Below, piece by piece: positions 1 through 8,510 of a stretch of 64,000 nt of DNA. Every line of letters begins with the position of its first letter. The first letter of the stretch is position 1. Source of the DNA: JAJDTR01 sp965220415 (GTDB lineage Bacteria > Poribacteria > WGA-4E > JAJDTR01); the NCBI GenBank assembly GCA_965220415.1, contig OZ244829.1:5518001-5582000 (forward strand), given 5' to 3'. The translations under genes and the position numbers were made by a program. The notes beneath the pieces were generated by a model. That model did not search any database. It worked only from the letters and a program-made list of their open reading frames with translations, and was not told the DNA's origin.

Positions 1-474
1 ATGTTTATCAACGTCGCCGACTGGTTCGCTTGGGCAACCCATGAAAACGGCGAAAAAGAAAGAAACATGGATGCCGGCGCCGCAAACATTCTGGACCTTG
101 CGGAGAACATTATCTTGGGGCGAGATGCTACCTTAATGAAGGCGACGGCGGCAGGCAAGAAGTTCATGCCGAGTCTTGGGGACAAGTATATTTCCCACAG
201 ACCTGTTAATCTGAATGCCCTTGTAGCTCCCTGGGAAGCAGCCGAGATATTCGCAGAGAGGGGAAACGTTGTTGACCCCGTAGTTCTTCACAACACGAAG
301 ACGAAGGGTTACCTAGCCATCATCAGTCAGTCACAAATGGAGCACATGGGTGACAGAGGAGCCGTGTGTTCAGAGTTCATCAATAACTGGGTTACTGAAG
401 AAATGCACTTGCTCGCTGTTGAACCCACCGGTAAACTCGCGACAACCTGGGGCAACATCAAACGGGATCGATAG
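1..474 (+). CDS. Secreted-type protein with C-terminal TTWG tail, probably incomplete at 5' end
   Basis: The frame is open from the first base of the window, so the ATG at 1 may be internal and the visible 157 residues may be only the C-terminal part of a longer protein. No catalytic domain is recognisable. The protein ends in LAVEPTGKLATTWGNIKRDR. The same tail (a V-x-P box, then K-L-[AS]-T-T-W-G-x-[IV]-K) ends five other proteins in this window, most of which have signal peptides, so an extracytoplasmic location is inferred. Residues about 60-80 (DKYISHRPVNLNALVAPW) resemble a reading-frame fragment near 20760-20830, which suggests a small paralogous family. The following hairpin at 733-748 may be its terminator. 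Function unknown. Confidence 0.6.
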   Translation: MFINVADWFAWATHENGEKERNMDAGAANILDLAENIILGRDATLMKATAAGKKFMPSLGDKYISHRPVNLNALVAPWEAAEIFAERGNVVDPVVLHNTKTKGYLAIISQSQMEHMGDRGAVCSEFINNWVTEEMHLLAVEPTGKLATTWGNIKRDR

Positions 475-522
475 CCTCTCAAGAGAGGAAGGACAACGCG
501 CTGGCTTGTTCTCGCCCTTCAG

Positions 523-550
523 TCCGGGACAAGAATTATGACGTCCCGGA
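523..550. other. Hairpin in the 475-807 intergenic stretch
   Basis: TCCGGGAC at 523-530 is the exact reverse complement of GTCCCGGA at 543-550, with a 12-base loop. No T run follows, so it is not a convincing terminator. Apart from this and the hairpin at 733-748, I see nothing in 475-807. Confidence 0.4.
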
Positions 551-732
551 TTGCAACCGCCATAGGATTTTGATCGCCCCCTCTCCGCCTGCTTTCCGGT
601 AAAACGCCCCTCCTTGAAATACCTCCTTCCTAGCCAAGATTTCAGGCGCGGATGGTCCCGCCGAATCCGAAAGTTATTAATCTGATTACCAATTCCCAAT
701 CCATAATTTACAAACATCGGGCTATTGCGAGT

Positions 733-753
733 GCCCGATTAATCGGGCGTTTT
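733..753 (+). terminator. Candidate intrinsic terminator
   Basis: The perfect palindrome GCCCGATTAATCGGGC at 733-748 is followed at once by GTTTTG. It lies between the first gene and the GH13 gene. The T run is short, so this is tentative. Confidence 0.4.
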
Positions 754-807
754 GGGAAATTCACGGACGGAGCCTGCTTCGGCACCCGTTAGGGAGACAG
801 TACGCGT

Positions 808-2232
808 ATGGGATTAGAACCCCGCTGGTGGGAAAATGCCACAATGATGTATTTTACCAGTCCCAAGTTCAAGGGAAGAACGCTCAAAAAGATGATCGAA
901 ATGGTCGACGAGGTCAAAGAGTGGGGCTTTAACGCCATTTGCATGGGAATTCCGTACCATGGAGGCATGCAGTATTCAGGCCTTGATGTCCTCGACTACT
1001 ATGCCATCGATCCCGCCCTTGGAAGCATGGATGACTTTAATGAACTCGTCACGGTGTGTCACGGCAGAGACGTTGCTGTCACAGCTTTTCTCAACCTAGG
1101 CTACGCCGCCGCGGAGTTTCCTCCCTTTTTACAGGCTTGCGACGATGTGAAAGCCGGCGTGGACAGCCCGGAGTCTCGCTGGTTCGTTTGGAGCGATACC
1201 AAGTCTGCCGAACTGGATCGAAGCCAAGTGCCTTTTTTCCTAAATGATGTCGAAGTAAACTCGAGTAGTTGGCAATTCAGCGAGAGAGCAGGGAAGTACC
1301 ATTGGGTCAGATGGCGCGGCAAGACCGGCGACAAGGATCTGCCTCAGTTCAATTATGGCGAGGAGTCGTGGCAGGAGGAATGCAGGAGGGTTGTGCGCTT
1401 TTGGATGGATACAGGGATTGACGGCATAATGGTTGACGCCGTGCCTGAATACACGAACTGTAATTGGGAGTTGAACAACAGCACGATCACCGACGTGGTT
1501 CACGAATATCCAAATTCGTTTGTGCTTCCGGAAGGAGCCGGAATCCGCAGCGACCCGGTCGCGTGGGTTACTGACGGGCACTATGACAGCGTACAAGACT
1601 ACGGAATTCGCGATTCGCGGGTTGGTAGCCGTTGGGGGCAGGCAATCAGGTTAGCCTTGGAAAGCGGCAACCCCACAGGAATTGAGATTAAACTGCGGCT
1701 GTACCGGGACCGCGTTGTCAAAGCCGGCGGAATAACATGGGCTAGGGTGATGGGATCATGGGGTTCGGGTGATGGGGGTGGTCCCGCGTTGCGGGTGATG
1801 GGAGAAACGACGGGAAACCTCTCTCCGGCACAGATGCTGCTGGAAGTGGTGACACTGGCGACAGTCGGTGAGTTGTTCGTAGCTAGCGATCGAATCTTTG
1901 AGCCTATGTGGTCGGCGTGGTTTCAATCACAACACAAGGAGATTATGAAGGCAAGGCAGAAGTATCCGACACTTTGTGCCACCGGTTCCAGACGCCGGTT
2001 GCCTACGAACAACGATGGTCGATACTACGCATTCCTCCGCACATCAAATTCCGATAATGAGATGCTGCTCGTCGTGCTCAACTTCCAGAGCGAAGATGCG
2101 ATGATAGAGGTTTATCTTGATAGAGAGACGGAGTTGGTTAATATCTTTAGCGGGCAATGTCAGAATGTGGAGAAAACGCTGGAGTTGCCGCTCCCGCCAT
2201 ACGGCTACAGCATATTCGAGGTGCATCGATAG
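808..2232 (+). CDS. Divergent GH13 (alpha-amylase superfamily) protein
   Basis: 474 residues with no obvious signal peptide. The ATG at 808 is preceded by GGGAGA about 10 bases upstream. The order of motifs fits a GH13 TIM barrel: an N-terminal strand with GFNAICMGIP, a region-I-like strand DVAVTAFLNLGY, the nucleophile strand GIDGIMVDAV (Asp210) and the acid/base strand VLPEGAG (Glu242). A short beta-rich C-terminal domain, typical of the family, ends in YGYSIFEVHR. Odd points: the conserved His of region I (NH) is Leu here, and no clear region IV (NHD) can be seen, so activity and specificity are uncertain. It may act on alpha-glucans or sucrose-like sugars, in line with the GH32-type genes downstream. 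Family membership is fairly sure; the substrate is not. Confidence 0.72.
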   Translation: MGLEPRWWENATMMYFTSPKFKGRTLKKMIEMVDEVKEWGFNAICMGIPYHGGMQYSGLDVLDYYAIDPALGSMDDFNELVTVCHGRDVAVTAFLNLGYAAAEFPPFLQACDDVKAGVDSPESRWFVWSDTKSAELDRSQVPFFLNDVEVNSSSWQFSERAGKYHWVRWRGKTGDKDLPQFNYGEESWQEECRRVVRFWMDTGIDGIMVDAVPEYTNCNWELNNSTITDVVHEYPNSFVLPEGAGIRSDPVAWVTDGHYDSVQDYGIRDSRVGSRWGQAIRLALESGNPTGIEIKLRLYRDRVVKAGGITWARVMGSWGSGDGGGPALRVMGETTGNLSPAQMLLEVVTLATVGELFVASDRIFEPMWSAWFQSQHKEIMKARQKYPTLCATGSRRRLPTNNDGRYYAFLRTSNSDNEMLLVVLNFQSEDAMIEVYLDRETELVNIFSGQCQNVEKTLELPLPPYGYSIFEVHR

Positions 2233-2373
2233 CCTTGCCTTCCAGTGGACTCATACTATTTCGATTGAATATAGTGATTAGAGTGAACCACTGTTCTTAG
2301 GACTTACGCGGAGTCGCACCCGGTAGGAGCGATCTCCGAATCGCGACTTCAATTCACATTATTTGCCAGCTAT

Positions 2374-2570
2374 GCACTCGACTTGGTTCAAAAACACAAC
2401 GGTTGGATTATACGAAAAGCCGAACAAAACCAAACCCGTAGGCGGGAATCAAGTGAGCGGATAGCGAATGCGATAGAGATCCATCAAGCGAGTGAATAGC
2501 GAGCGCGATAGCAAATCCACTTGACCCGCTGTGATGGTACTAGAAACCGCTGAGACTTTTTCAATGGTCT
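2374..2570 (+). repeat. MITE-2, left half (split copy)
   Basis: It matches the left part of the intact MITE-2 copies at 31120-31379 and 47763-47986, through the shared stretch ending GACTTTTTCAATGGTCT. The right half of the same element lies at 4984-5082, so this copy was split by about 2.4 kb of inserted DNA carrying the IS110 transposase. Confidence 0.75.
2448..2518 (+). repeat. R37 element, two tandem copies
   Basis: Copies at 2448-2482 and 2483-2518 sit head to tail inside the GTAGGCGGG hairpin of the split MITE-2. The first ends GATAGAGATCC and the second GATAGCAAATCC. The hairpin right arm (ACCCGC) follows. Confidence 0.75.
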
Positions 2571-2656
2571 CTCAAGTAACACTTTTTCAAAGGGAGTGTT
2601 GAAAAGCGTTTTCGACAATTCGATTTCACCTCAATTTCGTTGATGGGAAAACCGAT

Positions 2657-4063
2657 TTAAGCTGCTTGTGCAATCAGATGAAATCCTAATTGTTTGGCTT
2701 TACGTTCCAGGTTCTTGACCGCCCTTTGGCGAGCCTGTTCTTCATAGTAGCCGGAAGCAGGTTCACGGTAGGATGTCCGATTTTTCAGCATGGCATAGAT
2801 AATACGTGCGAGTTTGTGAGCAATTGCCGTGATGGCCTGAGCAGGACCGAGCCTCGCTCGCTGACGACGATAATAACCGCCGAGAGCACCTTTGCTTGTC
2901 GATATGCCTTGCGCCGCCAGCCTCAGAGCGCGTGCCGCACGATTGTTGTTTTTCTGTGTTTGACGGTGCATCACTTTGCCACCCGTGATTTGGTTATTCG
3001 GACATAAACCCAGCCAGGAGGCGAAATGTTTGACCGTAGGCCATTTGCTCATATCGGTGCCGATTTCACTCAATATCGCTTGTGCATTGAGCACATTGAC
3101 TCCCTCAATCTGAGTGAGATCTACCCCGCTTAGTTGATACAGATGTTGACGCAAATTAAAACAGGGCTCATTCCCCTTTGGACGCCGCCGCTTTCTTTGA
3201 CTCTCCGGCAATGGGTGCGCTTTGATGTCAATCTGGGGTTCAATCGTCTGATAAAACTTTTCGATTTCTACATCACAATCGCTGATTTGCTCCTGATAAA
3301 AATCGTAGGCTTGCAACGCTTGCTTGAGGGCGAACAGATGTTCGGGCTTGTAATTGCCCTCAAGAGATTTGCGAATTTCTTTTTCACTCTTGGCACATCG
3401 TTCGTCACGATGTGCTGCCAATTGGTCGGCATCGTGTTGACCCTTGACGATGTCTCTGATGATACGCATGCCTGTCAGACCGGTGATGTCTGAGATGACG
3501 TTGGTCAGCTTGAGATTCATCAGTTGCAATGCCTTCTGCATATGCTGCACTTGTGTCGAGCACATAGCGATTAGATTGGCTCGATGCCTCACCAATGAAC
3601 GCAGGGCGCAAATCTCTTCAGGCGGACGGAATGAAGCCGAAAGCAGCCCATAGGTATGCAATTGCTGTATCCATTGACAATCTTCAATGTCAGTCTTCTT
3701 ACCGCTAACGTTTTTAATATGACGCGCATTCACCAGATACACTTCAAAGCCGCGTGCCTCAAGCATTTCATAGATTGGAAGCCAGTAGATACCTGTTGAT
3801 TCCATCGCCACCGTGGTCACGCAACAATGCTGTAACCAATCTGCTAAGAGATGGAGGTCTTCGGTAAAAGTCTTAAAGACTCGCACACAGTTTTTATCTC
3901 GTCCTTCAGGTACAGCGGCATAAATCTCAGCGTCTCCGATGTCGAGACCTGCCGCGTTATAATTGATTTGTTCAAGAGCGTTCGCGTCTTGAATCTCTTG
4001 GGTAGCAGGACGTTCTTTGAATCGTCCTTTTCTCGAAATGCCGGTTTTACGCCGTTTTTTCAT
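2657..4063 (-). CDS. IS110-family transposase
   Basis: 468 residues, one intact frame. The N-terminal RuvC-like DEDD domain shows Asp41 (LDIGD), Glu88 (AMESTG), Asp125 and Asp128 (KKTDIED). The C-terminal Transposase_20 domain has a helix-hairpin-helix-like segment (LTQIEGVNVLNAQAILSEIG) and the ASWLGLCPNNQITGG block. In IS110 relatives this last motif normally carries a Ser before GG; here it is Thr360, so the recombination nucleophile may be altered. The protein recombines the element's DNA in the cytoplasm without a DDE mechanism. Family knowledge says a non-coding end of the IS encodes a guiding bridge RNA; the duplicated non-coding unit just upstream of the start (4111-4643) is the natural place to look. 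Full length suggests a recent arrival. Confidence 0.93.
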   Translation of the reverse strand: MKKRRKTGISRKGRFKERPATQEIQDANALEQINYNAAGLDIGDAEIYAAVPEGRDKNCVRVFKTFTEDLHLLADWLQHCCVTTVAMESTGIYWLPIYEMLEARGFEVYLVNARHIKNVSGKKTDIEDCQWIQQLHTYGLLSASFRPPEEICALRSLVRHRANLIAMCSTQVQHMQKALQLMNLKLTNVISDITGLTGMRIIRDIVKGQHDADQLAAHRDERCAKSEKEIRKSLEGNYKPEHLFALKQALQAYDFYQEQISDCDVEIEKFYQTIEPQIDIKAHPLPESQRKRRRPKGNEPCFNLRQHLYQLSGVDLTQIEGVNVLNAQAILSEIGTDMSKWPTVKHFASWLGLCPNNQITGGKVMHRQTQKNNNRAARALRLAAQGISTSKGALGGYYRRQRARLGPAQAITAIAHKLARIIYAMLKNRTSYREPASGYYEEQARQRAVKNLERKAKQLGFHLIAQAA

Positions 4064-4110
4064 CGCGAGTTCTCCTTGCCGAGATAGGATTCGGAAACAT
4101 ACAAGGTGGG

Positions 4111-4643
4111 TTTCAAAACTGGTTCAGGCGGAGTTATGCTTAGAATCGCTAGTCTCTCAAACGGGGTACCAATGCAATAAATCCCATCACAGGGAATCTT
4201 GCTTGTGTCCACCAGTGAACAAATCATGCATAACTCGGACGACGCTACCAAGCGGGTTTACAAACACCAAGAAAATTTCCGTCTTTTGCATGCCTGAACC
4301 AACCCTATTGTAGCATAGGTGTTACTTGATGAATGAATCATTCCGACAGGAATGATGGGACGCTACCAAGTAACACTTTCACAAACGGGTCCAGGCAGAG
4401 TTATGCTTAGAATCTCTAGTCTACCAAACGGGGTACCAAAGCAGTAAATTCCATGATAGGGAATTTTGCTTGTGTCCACCAATGAACAAAACAGTCATAA
4501 CTCGGACGATGCTATCAAGCGGGTTTACAAACACCAAGAAACGTTCCGTCTTTAATTGCCCGAACCCATCCTATTGTATCATATGTGTTACTTGCTGAAA
4601 GAATTATTCCGACAGGGATAATGGGGTGCTATCAAGTAACACT
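4111..4643. repeat. Tandem duplication of a 267-bp non-coding unit
   Basis: Unit 1 (4111-4377) and unit 2 (4377-4643) align over their full length with scattered substitutions; the shared string GAGTTATGCTTAGAATC occurs at 4131 and 4398. Each unit contains a long-range inverted pair (GAGTTATG and CATAACTC) and ends in a MITE-3 palindrome. The pair lies immediately upstream of the IS110 transposase on the side where many IS110 elements encode their bridge RNA. Confidence 0.75.
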
Positions 4644-4997
4644 CGACATTGAGGATCTCTATCGCGGTCATTATCCATTCCCTTGATCTCCGCTGGAGTG
4701 AAAACCAGACCATGAAGGAACACTTTTCACGGCTAGTCCTTGAGCGAAAAATCAGTGTTGCTTGCTGAATGAATTATTCCGACAGGGATAATGGCGTGCT
4801 CTCAAGTAACACTCAACATTGCACTCCGCTGGAGTGCAGACGCGAGGAGGAATCGTGTTCTATTGACATAGCACTCCGCTGGAGTGAAAACCAGACCACG
4901 AAGGAACACTTTTCACGGCTAGTCATTGAGCGGAAAAGGAGTGTTACTTGCTGAATGAATTATTCCGATAGGAATAATGGGGCGCTACCAAATAACC
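4319..4997. repeat. MITE-3 palindromes, four copies
   Basis: Copies of about 58 bp lie at 4319-4377, 4585-4643, 4754-4813 and 4940-4997. Each begins GTGTTACTTG (third copy GTGTTGCTTG) and ends CAAGTAACACT or a near variant, with an inner stem around ATTATTCC and GGATAAT. Between them a second short repeat occurs twice (near 4689-4750 and 4868-4938): the palindrome CACTCCGCTGGAGTG, or its right part, followed by a stretch containing CACTTTTCACGGCTAGTC. Confidence 0.7.
4653..4688 (-). repeat. R37 element
   Basis: Minus-strand copy running from GGATCTCTATCGC to CCTTGATC. It interrupts the CACTCCGCTGGAGTG palindrome; an uninterrupted version with the same upstream CATTG is seen at 4822-4836. Confidence 0.7.
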
Positions 4998-5082
4998 CAG
5001 ATGGTTAAATTCTCACCCGCTGTTCTACAACGCTTGATGGACACTAATTGTTATCCCGGTCAAATGTACAAAGTCGAGTTTA
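4984..5082 (+). repeat. MITE-2, right half (split copy)
   Basis: It continues the element whose left half is at 2374-2570 and ends with the MITE-2 terminal sequence GTACAAAGTCGAG. Confidence 0.7.
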
Positions 5083-5139
5083 ATCCACACAGTCAACGCT
5101 CTTCGCTTCTAAAGAAATGGTATAAGGATATGTGTAAAA

Positions 5140-6738
5140 ATGCTAGAATCAGCTGTATCAAGTCTGCGTTCCCTTCCTAGTCGTTGGAAGGAGACGGACC
5201 TCTCGGTACGAAGAAAAAGATTCCTTATCTGTTTGCTTCTCATCCTGCATATCTCGCCGCTGTGGGTATTTAAGTACTTCCCAACCCAGGACGGGCCAGC
5301 CCACGTCTATAATTCGTATGTGTTGAATGTATTCCATGATGAGGATTCAACTCGCTTGCGGGAATATTACAAACTTAATCTTACGCTGTTCCCCAACTGG
5401 CTCGCACACATCTGCATGGCGCTGCTGATGAAGATTTTCCCGCCTCTAATAGCGGAAAAAATCCTTTTGAGCGCTATCATCGGCTTGTTCCCATTGTCAC
5501 TCTTCTATTTTCTTGGCGCAGTACACCAGGGGAAGAATTTATACGGTTTTGTGGGATTTCTGTTCAGCGATCACTACCTGCTCCACATGGGATTCTACAG
5601 TTTTTCCCTTTCCGTGCCACTGTTCTTCTTCGCGCTTGGATATTTCATAAAGCACAAGGAAGATCTGGGCGTGGATAAGATAGCCATCCTCAACCTGTTG
5701 TGCATTCTAATTTACTTCAGCCACATCCTTTCTTTTCTCCTTCTCCTTCTTTCGCTAACTCTCCTGACTATTACATCGTTTTATCGCAAGCCAAAACGGG
5801 TCATGGCACTTCTGGTTTCTATGCTGCCGCTATACTTCATCATGGCAAATTATCTACTCACTAACGTCGGTGCAGATAATAAAGATTTGGAACTGAGATG
5901 GGAGCGTTTCAGCGACTGGAAAACGTGGGATTATTTTCTTAGTTCCAAGTCGTTGATGTCTTTTACCGACGCTCACCTGATCCCCACACGCCTGATGGCA
6001 ATCATGTTGGGACTGTTATTCGGAGTTACTATATATGAAAGAATCCGCCAAAGAAGGATTTTGAGTCAGGAGAACCAGTTTCTGCTATTATTTGGCGTGT
6101 TCGCAGTATTCTACTTCATTATGCCAGGAGGAATGGCGAGCGGCGGTTGGATCAACGACCGGGTGAATCTGTTTATGTTCCCGGTGCTATTGCCGTTTCT
6201 CAGTCAAGATTTCCATAAATACATCAGGCGCGGGATCATCATTATCATGGTTATTCTTTCTATTATCCATCTTTCCATAAGCTACCGCTACTATTATCCT
6301 CTGGACAAAATTACGAAGGAGTATACATCAGGTATAGAGTTGATTGAAAAGAACAAAGTGGTCTTGGGAATCGCCTCGGATGCCTCCCCCAACGTCAAGG
6401 ATTCGCCGCCATTTACCCACATTGAATTTGTGGAACCGTTTGCCCATGCCATCAACTATTACGGCGTCAATAATGGCAGTGTTAGTCTGAGCAATTACGA
6501 ATGCAAATTCAATTACTTCCCTTTCGATTGGAAAATCCAGCATTCAGGAGTGATTGATTACATCGTGGCATGGAAACTGGATAAAACGGACCCATTCGCC
6601 TGCGGTGACAATATTATGCGGACTCACGGCTTGGACGTGCAGGAAATCACAGATCGTCTGGACACGGATTACGACCTAATCCATTCCACGGAAAACCTGC
6701 AAGTCTATCAATACCGAGCAGAGCAACCGAGGCGATAG
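5140..6738 (+). CDS. Multi-spanning membrane protein, possible GT-C-type glycosyltransferase
   Basis: 532 residues. The ATG at 5140 has AAGGA about 11 bases upstream. After a basic N-terminus the protein has roughly ten hydrophobic helices. The loop after the first helix carries YFPTQDGPAHVYNSYVL, a motif repeated almost unchanged in the paralogue at 10226-12334. An acidic residue in the first extracytoplasmic loop is typical of GT-C enzymes that use lipid-linked sugars, but I cannot confirm that fold by eye. A soluble C-terminal domain of about 120 residues follows. Position next to glycoside hydrolase genes suggests a role in envelope glycan assembly; a transporter role is not excluded. Confidence 0.6.
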   Translation: MLESAVSSLRSLPSRWKETDLSVRRKRFLICLLLILHISPLWVFKYFPTQDGPAHVYNSYVLNVFHDEDSTRLREYYKLNLTLFPNWLAHICMALLMKIFPPLIAEKILLSAIIGLFPLSLFYFLGAVHQGKNLYGFVGFLFSDHYLLHMGFYSFSLSVPLFFFALGYFIKHKEDLGVDKIAILNLLCILIYFSHILSFLLLLLSLTLLTITSFYRKPKRVMALLVSMLPLYFIMANYLLTNVGADNKDLELRWERFSDWKTWDYFLSSKSLMSFTDAHLIPTRLMAIMLGLLFGVTIYERIRQRRILSQENQFLLLFGVFAVFYFIMPGGMASGGWINDRVNLFMFPVLLPFLSQDFHKYIRRGIIIIMVILSIIHLSISYRYYYPLDKITKEYTSGIELIEKNKVVLGIASDASPNVKDSPPFTHIEFVEPFAHAINYYGVNNGSVSLSNYECKFNYFPFDWKIQHSGVIDYIVAWKLDKTDPFACGDNIMRTHGLDVQEITDRLDTDYDLIHSTENLQVYQYRAEQPRR

Positions 6739-6845
6739 GTGACAGACCTGTAGTTGCGAGTCAGGTAGAAGATTGAGCATGAATCCGGGACAATGATGTT
6801 TCGTGCAACAACCAGGAGGCAATACAACCCCGATGGAAGGAAGGA

Positions 6846-8252
6846 ATGACCGTGGCAGGTGCAGCAAGTGACAATACCAATGATCGTGACAGGCACCTCG
6901 TTCTTGATTCGCGAATCATCGAAGAGGAAAACAACGTAGAGCTGACTGTTGGTGCCGCGCACAAAGACAGGAACAATCCGCTCTTCAAGGAAGACAAGCC
7001 GTGGGAACCCCGCTTCGACAATCCCTACTGCAGCGTCATTTATGACCAAGAGGAGGAGATTTACAAGTGCTGGTATAGCATATTCACCAGGTCTGATTCT
7101 AAAGGAGATGCGCCGGGTGAGGGCATACCTTCCGAAGAACGGGCATGGGTCAACTGGACTGAGGGCGAGCGTAGATCCGGCGTGTGTTATGCGACTTCTC
7201 GGGACGGGATTAATTGGGAAAAACCTGACTTGGGTTTGATTGACTTCAACGGCAACAAGAGGAACAATATTGTCATAGAACACTACCGCTTAGCGATTAT
7301 GAAAGATCCGCATGAAACCAATCCGCAAAGACGTTACAAGGCAATTAAACCGGAAAGGCAAAAAAGTGCGGTTTGGTTCTCCCCGGATGGAATTCATTGG
7401 AGCCATAAGCGCGATGTCGGACCAATGGATATTGGCGACACGCACCCGAGCGTTTGGTGGGACGAAAATCTTGGGAAGTATGTGGTCATCACACGTAGTT
7501 GGGGCGGGGCGAAAACCACGGGCCGCTACGGATACCAGGGGCATCGGCAGGCGGTAAGGAGCGAATCGGAGGATTTTCTGAAATGGTCAAAAACGGAGCC
7601 AATTATGGAGGGGCTTGACCCGCGCATGCAGATCCATGATCTGATTGTACTCCCCCACGCCGGTGTTTACCTCGGTATGGTAGGACTCTTTGACATCGAA
7701 ACGAGCCGGCAATGGTGCGAATTGGCGTGGAGCCCGGATAGCAAACAATGGCATCGAATCCAGCCCGGCAAACCGCTGATTCCCAACGGCGCGGCAATGG
7801 GTGACTATGACTGGGGCTGCATCTTTGCATCCACGCCGATTGTGACGGAAGACGAGATTCTCCTCTACTACGGCGCTAACGACGGTAGGTTCATGGGCTG
7901 GCGCAACGGCTTCTTTGCCCTGGCTCGGCTGCGGCCCGACGGCTTTGCCGGTTACGAACAGATCGCCGGGGGAAGCAACATAACCGGTGACCTCACGACC
8001 AAGGCTGTATCTGTCGTCGGCGATTCGCTCTGCATCAGTGCCGGTGTCGCACCGTCCGGGTTCGTCAAGGTGACGCTCCTGGACAATGACAACAAACAAA
8101 TGGCTGAAGGGGAGTTGGTAACCGCCACCGTATCAGACGCGAAAATAGAGTGGAAAGACGGATTTTCATTGAAGGGCCTCAAAGGACAGGAGATAAAGTT
8201 GAAATTCGAACTGCGAGAATCAAAAATCTTCTCGTTCAGTTTCCAAGAATAA
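6846..8252 (+). CDS. GH32/GH43-like five-bladed beta-propeller hydrolase
   Basis: 468 residues, no signal peptide. The ATG at 6846 has GGAAGG 5 bases upstream. Blade-like repeats with acidic clusters are visible: RFDNPYCSVIYD, WFSPDGIHWSH, GDTHPSVWWDE, WSPDSKQWHRI and FASTPIVTEDEILLYYG. This pattern is typical of the furanosidase-fold proteins common in planctomycetes and relatives. The last 100 residues look like a beta-sandwich (AGVAPSGFVKVTLLD), as in GH32 C-terminal modules. Likely a cytoplasmic hydrolase of fructosyl or arabinosyl/xylosyl bonds; which one cannot be read from the sequence. It lies between the paired membrane-protein genes and is followed by the clearer GH32 gene at 8511. 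Confidence 0.65.
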   Translation: MTVAGAASDNTNDRDRHLVLDSRIIEEENNVELTVGAAHKDRNNPLFKEDKPWEPRFDNPYCSVIYDQEEEIYKCWYSIFTRSDSKGDAPGEGIPSEERAWVNWTEGERRSGVCYATSRDGINWEKPDLGLIDFNGNKRNNIVIEHYRLAIMKDPHETNPQRRYKAIKPERQKSAVWFSPDGIHWSHKRDVGPMDIGDTHPSVWWDENLGKYVVITRSWGGAKTTGRYGYQGHRQAVRSESEDFLKWSKTEPIMEGLDPRMQIHDLIVLPHAGVYLGMVGLFDIETSRQWCELAWSPDSKQWHRIQPGKPLIPNGAAMGDYDWGCIFASTPIVTEDEILLYYGANDGRFMGWRNGFFALARLRPDGFAGYEQIAGGSNITGDLTTKAVSVVGDSLCISAGVAPSGFVKVTLLDNDNKQMAEGELVTATVSDAKIEWKDGFSLKGLKGQEIKLKFELRESKIFSFSFQE

Positions 8253-8275
8253 ACACAGCAGGATTCTCCGGATCC

Positions 8276-8460
8276 TACTCCCCGCACCTATTTTTCGGGT
8301 TTACAGAATTTATTGGTAGCACCCTATTATCCTTGGCGGAATAATTCTTTCCGCAAGTAACTCGCTCCAGAGGAGCGCAATGTGGGTATTACACCATTAG
8401 GCGGTACAATTCTTTTGGCAATACCCCTCGTTTTTCGCCCTATATACCCAAGGGGATTTT
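8276..8460. repeat. MITE-3-related long repeat
   Basis: The stretch starting near CACCTATTTTTCGGG matches a longer copy at about 40697-40975 (shared CGGGTTTACAGAATTTATTG and CCTCGTTTTTCGCCCTATA). It contains the MITE-3 core GGAATAATTCTTTCCGC. It fills most of the gap before the GH32 gene. Confidence 0.65.
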
Positions 8461-8510
8461 GGTTTTTATTGAGAGCTTGAGCGAATTTGCAAGGGAATGG
8501 TGAAAACCGC

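Larger units (their letters stand above)
2233..2656. other. Repeat-filled intergenic region
   Basis: This holds a GTAGG-headed hairpin at 2323-2347 (GTAGGAGCG followed by a complementary CGCGAC arm), the left half of a MITE-2 copy (2374-2570) carrying two R37 elements, and the left edge of the IS110 island. No coding sequence is supported. Confidence 0.6.
2571..4983 (-). mobile_element. IS110-family insertion island inside a MITE
   Basis: The segment interrupts MITE-2. Its left edge is CTCAAGTAACACT, the end of a MITE-3 palindrome. Its right edge is a MITE-3 copy that runs into MITE-2 through the near-identical string CTACCAAATAAC. It contains one transposase gene, a tandemly duplicated 267-bp non-coding unit and four MITE-3 copies. 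The exact ends of the IS cannot be fixed by eye, because IS110 elements usually lack terminal inverted repeats. Confidence 0.6.

Noticed and set aside
4769..4954. Short plus-strand frames in the MITE-3 cluster
   Set aside because: They consist of palindromic repeat units read through, without start signals.
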